Positions 1 through 7,132 of a stretch of 15,837 nucleotides of DNA are shown here, piece by piece (within the stretch, counting starts at the first letter, position 1; every line of letters starts with the position of its first letter). A program made the translations under genes and the position numbers. The notes below the pieces were generated by a model. The model was not told the DNA's origin, did not search any database, and saw nothing but the letters and a program-made list of their open reading frames with translations. Origin of the DNA: Desulfobacteraceae bacterium (lineage in GTDB: Bacteria; Desulfobacterota; Desulfobacteria; Desulfobacterales; UBA11574). Location: assembly GCA_013203195.1 (NCBI GenBank), contig JABMQM010000358.1:1-15837 (forward strand), read 5' to 3'.

Positions 1-105
1 ATCATAATCAGCGGGAGTTCTGCCAAGAAGAAGATCTCTGATCGAACCGCCAACAATGTAGGCCCCTTTGGTTTTAGGAAAAATATTTGAATCGAATTGA
101 ATCAT
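1..105 (-). CDS. tRNA nucleotidyltransferase / poly(A) polymerase family protein, N-terminal 35 codons only
   Basis: Reading the minus strand from the ATG at 105 gives 35 codons that run off the left edge. The peptide has the nucleotidyltransferase signature YIVGGSIRDLLLGRTPADYD: a GG-x-x-RD loop followed by D-x-D. In this superfamily that motif binds the incoming NTP and the catalytic metals. Members add CCA to tRNA 3' ends or poly(A) to RNA. The visible part cannot separate the two, so no symbol is given. An in-frame TAA lies just upstream of the ATG, so the gene cannot start earlier. No strong Shine-Dalgarno is visible. It is divergent from coaE across an 89-base spacer. Confidence 0.85.
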   Translation of the reverse strand, partial: MIQFDSNIFPKTKGAYIVGGSIRDLLLGRTPADYD

Positions 106-138
106 AGGTTAATAGAGTGTATATTGTTACTTGTTAAC

Positions 139-167
139 TTGACGTTACAAAACACCATGCTTAATAT
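139..167 (+). promoter_or_regulatory. candidate sigma70-type promoter for coaE
   Basis: TTGACG at 139-144 (five of six to TTGACA) and TAATAT at 162-167 (four of six to TATAAT) are separated by 17 bases. This would start transcription about 20 bases before the coaE ATG. It was found by eye and is unproven. Confidence 0.45.
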
Positions 168-194
168 CAACATTTTTAGGTCAAATCAAAAGAT

Positions 195-860
195 ATGGGC
201 GTATTAAAGTCAGATACTTTAAAAATAGCAGTTACAGGTGGTGCCGGGTCCGGCAAAACTTCTGTTTGCAGCCGGTTAAAAGAATGGGGTTTAAATGTAA
301 TTAGTTCCGACACCTTGGCGCGTGAGGTCGTAGCTCCTGGAACTGATGCCTTTAAAAACATCATTAACTATTTTGGAAAGAAAGTGTTGTTGCCGGACGG
401 GGCTTTGAATCGCTCTAAGCTGCGCCGGATTATTACAGGCGATGATGCTGCCCGGTCGGCGCTGGAACGTTTCGTTCATCCGGCGATAACGAAACTCGTG
501 CAACTTAAGATGGCGCAAGCCGGAAAGGAAGGTGAGCGCTTTGTGGTGGTAGAGGTTCCCCTTCTTTTCGAACTCGGAATTCAAGACCGCTTTGATGTGG
601 TCGTTCTGATCAGTGCAGAACGCGAGTTGCGGGTTCAAAGGCTCATGGAGCGCGACAGCATTTCCAAAAAAGAAGCCAAAGACCTTTTAGATGTTCAGAT
701 GACGGATGATGAAAAAGCTCAAAAAGCCGATTTTATAATAAAAAATGACGGTAATATTGATAATCTGATGAGGTCGGTTGATTCTTTCTATAAAAAATTA
801 TATCAAAAACACCCAAAAAATGGGATGAAAGCGCTTGACAGGCATAAAATCATGATATAA
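195..860 (+). CDS. coaE: dephospho-CoA kinase
   Basis: Phosphorylates the 3'-hydroxyl of dephospho-CoA with ATP, the last step of coenzyme A synthesis, in the cytosol. The P-loop GGAGSGKT is at residues 15-22. It is followed by the family segment SSDTLAREVVAPG near residues 37-49, which normally carries the catalytic aspartate. The lid-like stretch VQRLMERD is near residues 147-154. The length of 221 residues is slightly above the usual 200, with a basic C-terminal tail of about 20 residues. The ATG at 195 puts the P-loop at the expected distance from the N-terminus. A weak AGG lies 15 bases upstream. It appears to be a stand-alone gene between a divergent neighbour and the rho spacer. Confidence 0.93.
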   Translation: MGVLKSDTLKIAVTGGAGSGKTSVCSRLKEWGLNVISSDTLAREVVAPGTDAFKNIINYFGKKVLLPDGALNRSKLRRIITGDDAARSALERFVHPAITKLVQLKMAQAGKEGERFVVVEVPLLFELGIQDRFDVVVLISAERELRVQRLMERDSISKKEAKDLLDVQMTDDEKAQKADFIIKNDGNIDNLMRSVDSFYKKLYQKHPKNGMKALDRHKIMI

Positions 861-871
861 AAAGTTAATTT

Positions 872-906
872 ATAGGGTAGGAACACGCCTTTAGGATCCC
901 ACCTAT
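872..906 (+). other. weak imperfect hairpin after coaE
   Basis: ATAGG at 872-876 can pair with CCTAT at 902-906. The pairing extends inward with one bulge and one mismatch (about 9 to 10 pairs). No T run follows, so it is not a typical intrinsic terminator. The rest of the 861-1068 spacer holds no recognisable gene. It does contain the 11-mer CAGCCACCAAG (964-974), which recurs at the right edge of the window. Confidence 0.2.
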
Positions 907-1068
907 CGGAGAATACCGGTAAACTTCAAGCTAAATTCATATAACACGCACAAACTCCAGTTGCAGCCACCAAGGATCCGGTTTGTTATATTGAAAACCA
1001 GCAGATGCAAATTTTATCAGACAAAGAATGGAAAATCATAAGATTAATCGTTAGCGGAGCAAATTGTA

Positions 1069-2316
1069 ATGAATATTGTTGAACTTAAAGACAAGAAAAT
1101 CAAAGAATTGACCATTTTGGCAAAAGAATTCAAAATCGACGGCGCCGCCGGAATGAGAAAACAGGAGCTTATTTTTGCTTTGCTTCAGGCGGAGATCGAA
1201 AGGACCGGACTGATATTTGGGGAAGGTACTTTGGAAATCCTGCCGGACGGATTTGGATTCCTGCGGGCACCGAGTTACAATTACCTGCCGGGTCCGGACG
1301 ATATCTATGTTTCGCCTTCTCAGATTCGCCGTTTCAACTTAAGGACAGGTGATACTGTATCCGGACAGATACGCCAGCCCAAGGAGACGGAACGATATTT
1401 TGCCCTCTTAAAGGTCGAAGCCGTAAACTATGAAGATCCGGAAGTGGCCAGGGAAAAAATTCTTTTTGATAACCTGACACCGCTTTATCCTGACCGAAAG
1501 GTACTGCTTGAAACCGAATCTGATAACTATTCCATGAGAATCATGGATCTTTTGAACCCCATTGGATTCGGACAAAGGGGACTGATAGTTTCACCGCCCC
1601 GGTCCGGAAAAACAATGCTGTTGCAGGCGATCGCCAACAGCCTCAGTGCCAATCATAAAGATATTGTCCTGTTTGTGCTGCTGATTGATGAGCGGCCCGA
1701 AGAGGTAACAGATATGGAGCGGTCTGTTAACGGAGAAGTGATAAGTTCCACTTTCGATGAACCTGCAGAAAGGCATGTTCAGGTTGCCGAAATGGTTATT
1801 GAGAAGGCCAAGCGATTGGTTGAACACAAAAAAGATGTCGTTATTCTGCTGGATAGTGTTACCAGACTGGCGCGGGCATACAATTCGGTTATGCCTCCCA
1901 GTGGAAAGATTCTGTCCGGGGGGGTTGATTCAAATGCGCTTCAGCGCCCCAAACGATTTTTTGGGGCGGCACGCAATATTGAGGAAGGCGGAAGCCTTAC
2001 CATTATTGCAACGGCCCTTGTAGATACGGGAAGCCGGATGGATGAAGTTATTTTTGAGGAATTCAAAGGCACCGGTAATATGGAGCTGCAATTGGATAGA
2101 AGACTTGCCGATAAGCGGGTGTTCCCTGCAATTGATATCAAAAAATCCGGTACACGCAAAGAAGAGCTCCTGCTGGATGAGGATACACTGACGCGCGTCT
2201 GGATCTTAAGGAAACTGCTTTCTTCGTTGAACCCTGTTGACAGTTTGGAGTTCCTGCTTGATAAAATGAACGGAACCAAAGATAATATAAGTTTTTTGAA
2301 TTCCATGAATGCCTAA
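1069..2316 (+). CDS. rho: transcription termination factor Rho
   Basis: Hexameric RNA-dependent ATPase that translocates along untranslated RNA and releases RNA polymerase. Domains in order: N-terminal helical Rho_N (1-45), cold-shock-like primary RNA-binding site with DGFGFLR (60-66), then the RecA-like ATPase. The Walker A is PPRSGKT (176-182) where E. coli has PPKAGKT. DERPEEVTD is at 207-215, and Walker B is DVVILLD (256-262). The Q-loop region is LSGGVDSNALQRPKRFFGAAR and the R-loop region GTGNMEL (335-341). At 415 residues it is close to E. coli Rho (419), and the P-loop lysine even falls at the same position, 181. GGAG at 1056-1059 supports the ATG. No acidic or RG-rich insertion is present. 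rpmE follows after 17 bases, an order common in several phyla. Confidence 0.98.
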   Translation: MNIVELKDKKIKELTILAKEFKIDGAAGMRKQELIFALLQAEIERTGLIFGEGTLEILPDGFGFLRAPSYNYLPGPDDIYVSPSQIRRFNLRTGDTVSGQIRQPKETERYFALLKVEAVNYEDPEVAREKILFDNLTPLYPDRKVLLETESDNYSMRIMDLLNPIGFGQRGLIVSPPRSGKTMLLQAIANSLSANHKDIVLFVLLIDERPEEVTDMERSVNGEVISSTFDEPAERHVQVAEMVIEKAKRLVEHKKDVVILLDSVTRLARAYNSVMPPSGKILSGGVDSNALQRPKRFFGAARNIEEGGSLTIIATALVDTGSRMDEVIFEEFKGTGNMELQLDRRLADKRVFPAIDIKKSGTRKEELLLDEDTLTRVWILRKLLSSLNPVDSLEFLLDKMNGTKDNISFLNSMNA

Positions 2317-2317
2317 T

Positions 2318-2324
2318 AGGAGGT
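2318..2324 (+). promoter_or_regulatory. strong Shine-Dalgarno of rpmE
   Basis: AGGAGGT ends 9 bases before the rpmE ATG at 2334. It settles that start against the out-of-frame ATG at 2327 and is the strongest ribosome binding site seen in the window. Confidence 0.8.
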
Positions 2325-2333
2325 AGATGCTAT

Positions 2334-2549
2334 ATGAAACCGGACATTCACCCTGAGTATGTGGAGACAACCGCCAAATGCGCATGTGGCAATGTATTGG
2401 AGGCCGGCTCGACAAAAGCTGACATTCGAGTGGAGATTTGTTCAAAATGCCATCCATTTTTCACCGGCAAACAGAAGCTTATTGACACAGCCGGACGCAT
2501 TGAGCGCTTCCGCAGGAAATATGAGAAATTCCAGAATCAAAACAAATGA
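2334..2549 (+). CDS. rpmE: 50S ribosomal protein L31, zinc-binding type
   Basis: Small protein of the large ribosomal subunit, near the central protuberance and bridging to the 30S head. It has 71 residues, the normal length. It opens with MKPDIHPEY, the family N-terminus. The four zinc ligands are intact as C16-x-C18 and C36-x-x-C39, which marks the zinc (C+) form rather than the zinc-free YkgM-type paralogue. The basic tail ERFRRKYEKF contacts rRNA in this family. It lies 17 bases after rho, behind a near-perfect Shine-Dalgarno, so it is probably cotranscribed with rho. A frame-shifted ORF over the same DNA is a shadow. Confidence 0.95.
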   Translation: MKPDIHPEYVETTAKCACGNVLEAGSTKADIRVEICSKCHPFFTGKQKLIDTAGRIERFRRKYEKFQNQNK

Positions 2550-2579
2550 TAACTTGATACTGTTGTGCACTGAGTGATT

Positions 2580-2645
2580 GATGCTGGATGCTGAATTTTT
2601 GTTAATTGTTTGATTTTTAATCCACTTTTTCCAGCATCCAGTATC
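2580..2645. repeat. 14-bp inverted repeat built on tandem GATGCTG heptamers
   Basis: GATGCTGGATGCTG at 2580-2593 pairs with CAGCATCCAGTATC at 2632-2645: 14 consecutive pairs including one G-T, with a 38-base AT-rich loop. The left arm is a 7-base unit, GATGCTG, repeated twice. No T tract follows, so it does not look like an intrinsic terminator, although it lies between rpmE and prfA. The remaining spacer (2550-2764) holds a short CCCG/CGGG hairpin at about 2646-2659 and no gene. Confidence 0.7.
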
Positions 2646-2764
2646 CCCGCTGAAACGGGATTTCCGCAACGCTCCAACCGGCATCTTTTGTTCGCCATCA
2701 GATAGAAATCGCTTAAAGACCCGACAGCCACTATACAAAAACATCCATTTAGAGCTTGTAACGC

Positions 2765-3835
2765 ATGCATGAGCAATTAAAAGGCGTTGAAAATCGCTTT
2801 TTAGAACTTGAAAAGCTTTTGAGTGATCCCAGCATTTTGCAGGATCGGGAGAAGTACCAGAATTATAGCCGTGAGCATTCAGATCTCAGTAAGGTTGTAA
2901 CAGTTCTGAGGACGCACGCACAAACCCTGCAAGAGCTTGATGACAGCAGAGAGCTTTTAAAAGACTCTGACCCTGATATTAAAGAGATGGCGCGGACTGA
3001 GTTAGAGACTCTAAAGTCTCGAAAAAGCCGACTTGAAGACGATCTTAAGGAACTGCTGCTGACAAAAGATCCGAATGACAATAAGAATGTTATCGTTGAA
3101 ATACGGGCAGGTACCGGCGGAGAAGAAGCCGGTCTGTTTGTTGGTGATCTTTTCAGGATGTACAGCAGGTATGCTGAGAAAAAGAGTTGGAAAGTTGAAG
3201 TCATGACCCATCACCCAACCGGTGTCGGTGGTCTAAAAGAGATTATCGCCATGATTCACGGCAAGGGGGCGTACAGCCGTCTCAAATATGAAAGCGGTAC
3301 TCATCGTGTCCAGCGCGTTCCGGCGACCGAAGCTCAAGGACGGATACACACCTCTGCGGTTACGGTTGCAGTTTTGCCTGAAGCTGAAGATGTCGAACTT
3401 AAAATCGACCCTAATGAGATTAAAGTCGATGTGTTTCGCGCGACCGGTCCGGGTGGCCAGAGCGTAAATACAACCGATTCAGCGGTACGATTGACCCATC
3501 TTCCGACCGGCATAGTGGTGTCCTGCCAGGATGAAAAATCCCAATTAAAAAACAGGAACAAGGGGATGAAAGTTCTGCGTGCTCGCATTCTTGATCGTAT
3601 GATCAAAGAGCAGGACCAAAAAAGATCCGCAGAGCGCAAAAGTCAAATAGGGGATGGAGACAGAAGCGGAAGAATCAGGACCTACAATTTTCCTCAGGCC
3701 AGGGTTACCGACCACCGCATCGGCCTTACGCTTTACAAGCTGGAATCTATATTGCAGGGTGAAATTGACGAAGTAATTGAAAAGCTTGCCACCCACTACC
3801 AGGCCCAGGCATTACAAAATGGAGCATCATTCTAA
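2765..3835 (+). CDS. prfA: peptide chain release factor 1
   Basis: Recognises UAA and UAG stop codons in the ribosomal A site and triggers release of the finished peptide. The PAT tripeptide (186-188, in VQRVPATEAQGR) identifies RF1 rather than RF2. The catalytic GGQ is at 230-232 in ATGPGGQSVNTTDSAVR, with Q232 the methylation target. Residues 1-100 form the helical N-terminal domain with charged coiled-coil-like stretches. The length of 356 is standard. The ATG at 2765 has only a weak AGAG upstream (2751-2754). The stop overlaps prmC, whose product methylates this protein, so the pair should be translationally coupled. Confidence 0.97.
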   Translation: MHEQLKGVENRFLELEKLLSDPSILQDREKYQNYSREHSDLSKVVTVLRTHAQTLQELDDSRELLKDSDPDIKEMARTELETLKSRKSRLEDDLKELLLTKDPNDNKNVIVEIRAGTGGEEAGLFVGDLFRMYSRYAEKKSWKVEVMTHHPTGVGGLKEIIAMIHGKGAYSRLKYESGTHRVQRVPATEAQGRIHTSAVTVAVLPEAEDVELKIDPNEIKVDVFRATGPGGQSVNTTDSAVRLTHLPTGIVVSCQDEKSQLKNRNKGMKVLRARILDRMIKEQDQKRSAERKSQIGDGDRSGRIRTYNFPQARVTDHRIGLTLYKLESILQGEIDEVIEKLATHYQAQALQNGASF

Positions 3836-4739
3836 GTCCGGGGCTACCGTATGGAACATCGCAAAGCTCCTCAAGTGGACAACTTCCTATTTTAAGTCCC
3901 ATGGCATCGACAGCCCCAGATCTACTGCCGAAATACTTCTGGCCCACATCTTAAAATTAAAGCGGATAGATCTGTATTTGCAGTATGACCAACCGCTTTG
4001 CAGCGACGAACTCAAGCGCTTCAAAGCGCTGATACAGAGGAGGGTCAACCGGGAGCCGGTTGCATATATTGTGGGTGTCAAAGAGTTCTGGTCCATGGAT
4101 TTTATCGTGACCAGAAATGTACTGATTCCGCGACCTGAAACTGAATGTCTGGTCGAGGCCGCCATATCTGTTTTACACCGGGAGGCAAAGCAAAACGCAA
4201 AGGGTAAGTCCCGGCGGGTATTAGAGCTGGGAACAGGGTCGGGAGCAATAATTTTAGCGCTTGCATCCCAGCGCACAGAGCATCTTTTGTTTGCTTCCGA
4301 CCTTTCACTTCAAGCGGTTGCACTGGCCAAAGAGAATGCCGGGCGTCATGGGTTGGATAAAGCTGTTGATTTCTTTTGCGGTGACTGGCTGGCGCCTCTT
4401 AGCGATGACAGACATCGATTTGATATGATTATATCGAATCCCCCATACATCCGAACCAGGGTTATCGGCCGCCTTCAGCCTGAAATTTACAAATTTGAAC
4501 CGATCGCAGCCCTTGACGGTGACCAAGACGGTCTTTTGTGTTTAAGACTTATTATTGATAGCGCATACCGTTATCTGAACCCTGGCGGCAGTTTGATACT
4601 GGAAATCGGCCATGATCAGAAAACCGAGGTTAAAAAGACTATTGACAGATGCGGGAACTATGAAAAAGTCGTTTTTAAGAAAGATTACAGCGGATGGGAT
4701 CGTGTCGTCCAGATGCAAAAAAAAATATGTTGCGAATGA
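3819..4739 (+). CDS. prmC: release factor glutamine N5-methyltransferase
   Basis: SAM-dependent enzyme (HemK family) that methylates the glutamine of the GGQ motif in RF1 and RF2, raising release efficiency. In the 306-residue product from ATG 3819, residues 1-95 form the helical release-factor-binding domain ending in NREPVAYIVGVKEFW. IPRPETE follows near 103-109. The SAM loop ELGTGSG is at 136-142 and the substrate-binding NPPY at 207-210, which is diagnostic for amino-group methylation of planar nitrogens. ATG 3819 overlaps prfA by 17 bases and fits the family length better than the in-frame TTG at 3777. The N-terminus is still about 15 to 20 residues longer than typical, so a later start is possible. 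Confidence 0.95.
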   Translation: MEHHSKSGATVWNIAKLLKWTTSYFKSHGIDSPRSTAEILLAHILKLKRIDLYLQYDQPLCSDELKRFKALIQRRVNREPVAYIVGVKEFWSMDFIVTRNVLIPRPETECLVEAAISVLHREAKQNAKGKSRRVLELGTGSGAIILALASQRTEHLLFASDLSLQAVALAKENAGRHGLDKAVDFFCGDWLAPLSDDRHRFDMIISNPPYIRTRVIGRLQPEIYKFEPIAALDGDQDGLLCLRLIIDSAYRYLNPGGSLILEIGHDQKTEVKKTIDRCGNYEKVVFKKDYSGWDRVVQMQKKICCE

Positions 4740-4757
4740 ACATTTAGTTTGTTAAAT
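4730..4757 (+). promoter_or_regulatory. weak candidate promoter for the rpsB block
   Basis: TTGCGA at 4730-4735 and TTAAAT at 4752-4757 are spaced by 16 bases, each four of six to consensus. Position is its main support: it lies at the prmC stop, ahead of the structured rpsB leader. Low certainty. Confidence 0.25.
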
Positions 4758-4773
4758 AAACCTGGTTAAATCA

Positions 4774-4820
4774 ACTCTCACGCCTTTGGACCTTTTTCCA
4801 GGTGCTTCGCACGGCGGAGT
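4774..4820 (+). promoter_or_regulatory. structured 5' leader of rpsB, possible autoregulatory element
   Basis: In the 136-base prmC-rpsB spacer, ACTC (4774-4777) and CGCC (4781-4784) pair with GGCG (4813-4816) and GAGT (4817-4820). This gives an 8-bp stem with a three-base bulge on one side. Inside it are a short hairpin (GTGC-TTC-GCAC, 4802-4812) and a second possible one around GGACC/AGGT. Downstream, GGTT near 4830 could pair with AACC near 4851, close to the Shine-Dalgarno AAGGGAG (4862-4868). rpsB leaders are known targets of S2 feedback in gammaproteobacteria. Whether this one works that way is inference. Confidence 0.45.
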
Positions 4821-4875
4821 CGGAATCAGGGTTGAAGAGGGCGGTGGCTAAACCTTTTAAGAAGGGAGAAACAAA

Positions 4876-5796
4876 ATGGCTTATATTACAATGAAGGAAC
4901 TCCTTGAAGCCGGAGTTCATTTTGGACATCAGACAAAGCGCTGGAATCCCAAGATGAAACCTTACATCTTTGGAGCAAGGAACGGTATTTATATTATAGA
5001 TCTTCAGAAAACCGTTCGCATGTTCCGGACGGCATATGATTTTATCGTTGATACGGTAGCAAACGGCAAGCCGCTCCTTTTTGTAGGGACCAAAAAGCAG
5101 GCCCGTGATTCCATTTATGAAGAGTCGAATCGATGCGAGATGTTTTACGTTCACAACCGATGGCTCGGCGGCATGCTGACGAATTTTCAAACCATAAGAA
5201 AAAGCATAGATCGTCTGAACTATCTTAATAACATCCAGAATGACGAGTCGATCAATCTTTTTCCTAAAAAAGAGAGGTTGAAGCTATTAAAGGAACGCAT
5301 GAAGTTAGACAACAACCTTGGCGGTATTCGTAACATGAACGGACTTCCCGGGGCTATTTTTGTTGTTGATCCCAAGAACGAGGCTATTGCAGTTCGGGAA
5401 GGCAGACGGCTGGGCATACCGATTATTGCAATCGTCGATACCAATTGTGACCCTGATGAAATCGATTACATTATACCCGGCAATGATGACGCTATACGCG
5501 CAATCCGGCTGATTACTTCCAGAATTGCTGAGGCCTGCAGTGCAGGCCGGCAACGGCTGGAGGAAAAACAGCAGGCCGAGGCTGATAAGGAGGTCGAAGT
5601 TGAACCCGAGATAACAGCCGTTGGTGAAGATCTAAAACCGGGTGAACGCAAAGTTATTGAAGATGGTTCTAAGGGTCCTGTTGTAGAAATAATCAGACGG
5701 TCAACACCGGTAGCTGCCCAAGATGCTGTGGCCCCCGAAGATGATGGTAGTCAAGAATCAAAAGATGAGACTGAAGCGGAAAAGACAGGAGAATAG
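4876..5796 (+). CDS. rpsB: 30S ribosomal protein S2
   Basis: Structural protein of the small subunit, needed for S1 binding near the mRNA exit channel. The core (about residues 1-225) is textbook S2: MKELLEAGVHFGHQTKRWNPKM, then FVGTKKQA (69-76), WLGGMLTNF (96-104), and DTNCDPDEIDYIIPGNDDA (188-206). The product has 306 residues against about 241 in E. coli. The extra C-terminal 80 residues are low-complexity, rich in Glu, Asp, Gln and Lys, and end in a strongly acidic tail. Such S2 extensions occur in several lineages. The reading frame is open and leads straight into tsf, so this is not a frameshift. GGGAG at 4864-4868 supports the ATG. Confidence 0.97.
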   Translation: MAYITMKELLEAGVHFGHQTKRWNPKMKPYIFGARNGIYIIDLQKTVRMFRTAYDFIVDTVANGKPLLFVGTKKQARDSIYEESNRCEMFYVHNRWLGGMLTNFQTIRKSIDRLNYLNNIQNDESINLFPKKERLKLLKERMKLDNNLGGIRNMNGLPGAIFVVDPKNEAIAVREGRRLGIPIIAIVDTNCDPDEIDYIIPGNDDAIRAIRLITSRIAEACSAGRQRLEEKQQAEADKEVEVEPEITAVGEDLKPGERKVIEDGSKGPVVEIIRRSTPVAAQDAVAPEDDGSQESKDETEAEKTGE

Positions 5797-5798
5797 CG

Positions 5799-6398
5799 AT
5801 GACGACAATTAGCGCAGCAATGGTTAAACAGCTTCGTGAGACAACCGGTGCCGGCATCATGGATTGTAAAGAAGCCCTTTCCGAGTGCGGCGGCGACATT
5901 AGCAGCTCAATCGATTTTTTGAGAAAAAAAGGCCTGGCAACTGCTGCCAAGCGTGCGGGAAGAACAACGGCGGAAGGGATCATCCAGTCATATATTCATA
6001 TGGACGGCAAACTGGGGGTGCTGGTTGAAGTTAACTGTGAGACCGATTTTGTTGCTAAAAACGAAGATTTTAAAGAATTTGCCAAAAATATCGCCATGCA
6101 TATCGCCGCCACAAACCCTGTGGGGATCAAACCCGAAGATGTTCCCCAAGAAACAATCGACAAAGAAAAAGAAATCTATCGGGCTCAGGTTTTAGAGATG
6201 GGCAAGCCGGAACATATTGCCGACAAGATCGTTGACGGCAAATTGGAAAAATATTTTAAGGAAAGCTGTCTGTTGAATCAGCAATACGTTCGCAATCCCG
6301 ATATTACGGTTGCGGATCTAATAAACGATGTAATTGCAAAGATAGGGGAAAATATATCCATCAAACAGTTTGTAAGATACAAAATAGGAGAATCCTAA
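5799..6398 (+). CDS. tsf: elongation factor Ts
   Basis: Guanine nucleotide exchange factor that releases GDP from EF-Tu. It begins with a UBA-like N-terminal domain (1-50) including LRETTGAGIMDCKEAL, then carries the EF-Tu-contacting motif ETDFVAKN (81-88). It has 199 residues, much shorter than the 283 of E. coli, and matches the compact EF-Ts form known from Thermus and other groups. Only about one core subdomain is present, ending in ENISIKQFVRYKIGE. It starts 2 bases after the rpsB stop, with AGGAG inside the end of rpsB as its ribosome binding site, so the two are cotranscribed as in most bacteria. Confidence 0.97.
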   Translation: MTTISAAMVKQLRETTGAGIMDCKEALSECGGDISSSIDFLRKKGLATAAKRAGRTTAEGIIQSYIHMDGKLGVLVEVNCETDFVAKNEDFKEFAKNIAMHIAATNPVGIKPEDVPQETIDKEKEIYRAQVLEMGKPEHIADKIVDGKLEKYFKESCLLNQQYVRNPDITVADLINDVIAKIGENISIKQFVRYKIGES

Positions 6399-6401
6399 AC
6401 T

Positions 6402-7118
6402 TTGACACGCCCTAAATATAATAGGATTCTGTTGAAATTAAGCGGTGAAGCTTTGATGGGAGATCAAAGCTTCGGCATAAGCCCGGACATGATAAAGTAT
6501 GTGGCTGAAGAGGCTCGTTCGGTATTTGACCTCGGGGTTCAGCTTGCCATCGTTGTCGGCGGCGGCAATATTTTCAGGGGCGTTTCCGCCGCTTCTTTCG
6601 GTATGGATAGGGTTTCCGCCGATCGTATGGGGATGTTGGCCACGGTAATCAACAGCCTGGCCTTACAGGATGCTTTAGAGCGCAAAGGAATTCAGACCCG
6701 TGTGCAGACTGCCATATCCATGCACGAGGTGGCAGAGCCTTTTATCTCCAGAAGAGCGATTCGCCATCTTGAAAAGGGGCGGGTGGTGATATTTGCAGCC
6801 GGCACCGGCAACCCTTACTTTACCACCGATACGGCAGCGGTTCTCAGGGCCCAGGAAATTCAGGCCGAGATTCTTTTAAAGGCGACAAAAGTCGACGGAC
6901 TTTACGATTCTGATCCCGCTATCCAGAAAAATGCTAAATTTATAGAAAAGATCAGATATATGGAGGTTCTCGAAAAACAGCTACATGTTATGGATATGAC
7001 GGCGATTTCTCTGGCAATGGACAATGATTTGCCCCTTGTTGTTTTTAATTTGATGAGCAAGGGGAATGTTAGAAAAGTAGTATGTGGAGAAGTGGTAGGG
7101 ACACAGATTCGCAATTAG
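6402..7118 (+). CDS. pyrH: UMP kinase
   Basis: Phosphorylates UMP to UDP with ATP and supplies all pyrimidine nucleotides. It belongs to the amino acid kinase fold, unlike eukaryotic UMP/CMP kinases. The phosphate-binding KLSGEAL is at residues 12-18 and the glycine loop GGGNIFRG at 53-60. The UMP-contacting DRVSADRMGMLAT is near 69-81 and GTGNPYFTTDTAA near 134-146. The length of 238 is standard. The start codon is TTG at 6402, supported by GGAG at 6387-6390 and by the correct N-terminus (RPKYNRILLKLSGEAL). No in-frame ATG lies upstream of the kinase motif. It follows tsf by 3 bases in the conserved rpsB-tsf-pyrH-frr order. Confidence 0.97.
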   Translation: MTRPKYNRILLKLSGEALMGDQSFGISPDMIKYVAEEARSVFDLGVQLAIVVGGGNIFRGVSAASFGMDRVSADRMGMLATVINSLALQDALERKGIQTRVQTAISMHEVAEPFISRRAIRHLEKGRVVIFAAGTGNPYFTTDTAAVLRAQEIQAEILLKATKVDGLYDSDPAIQKNAKFIEKIRYMEVLEKQLHVMDMTAISLAMDNDLPLVVFNLMSKGNVRKVVCGEVVGTQIRN

Positions 7119-7132
7119 TTGAGGGAAAAATC

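Noticed and set aside
291..638. 115-codon open frame on the minus strand
   Set aside because: Antisense to coaE with no family resemblance. Treated as a shadow.
872..906. Intrinsic terminator after coaE
   Set aside because: The stem is imperfect and is followed by CGGAGAAT rather than a T run.
991..1017. Promoter for rho (TTGAAA with TTTTAT)
   Set aside because: Spacing is only 15 bases and the -10 match is poor in an AT-rich stretch. Not strong enough to list.
1597..1614. Rho P-loop PPRSGKT as a loss-of-function or drug-resistance variant
   Set aside because: The key G, K and T are intact and Arg-Ser at these positions is compatible with natural family variation. No reason to call it unusual.
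2580..2645. Intrinsic terminator after rpmE
   Set aside because: The stem is long but the loop is 38 bases and no T run follows. Kept as an inverted repeat instead.
7082..7132. Upstream in-frame ATG for frr
   Set aside because: It adds 17 residues absent from the family and lies inside pyrH. ATG 7133 gives the exact family length and has GAGGG upstream.
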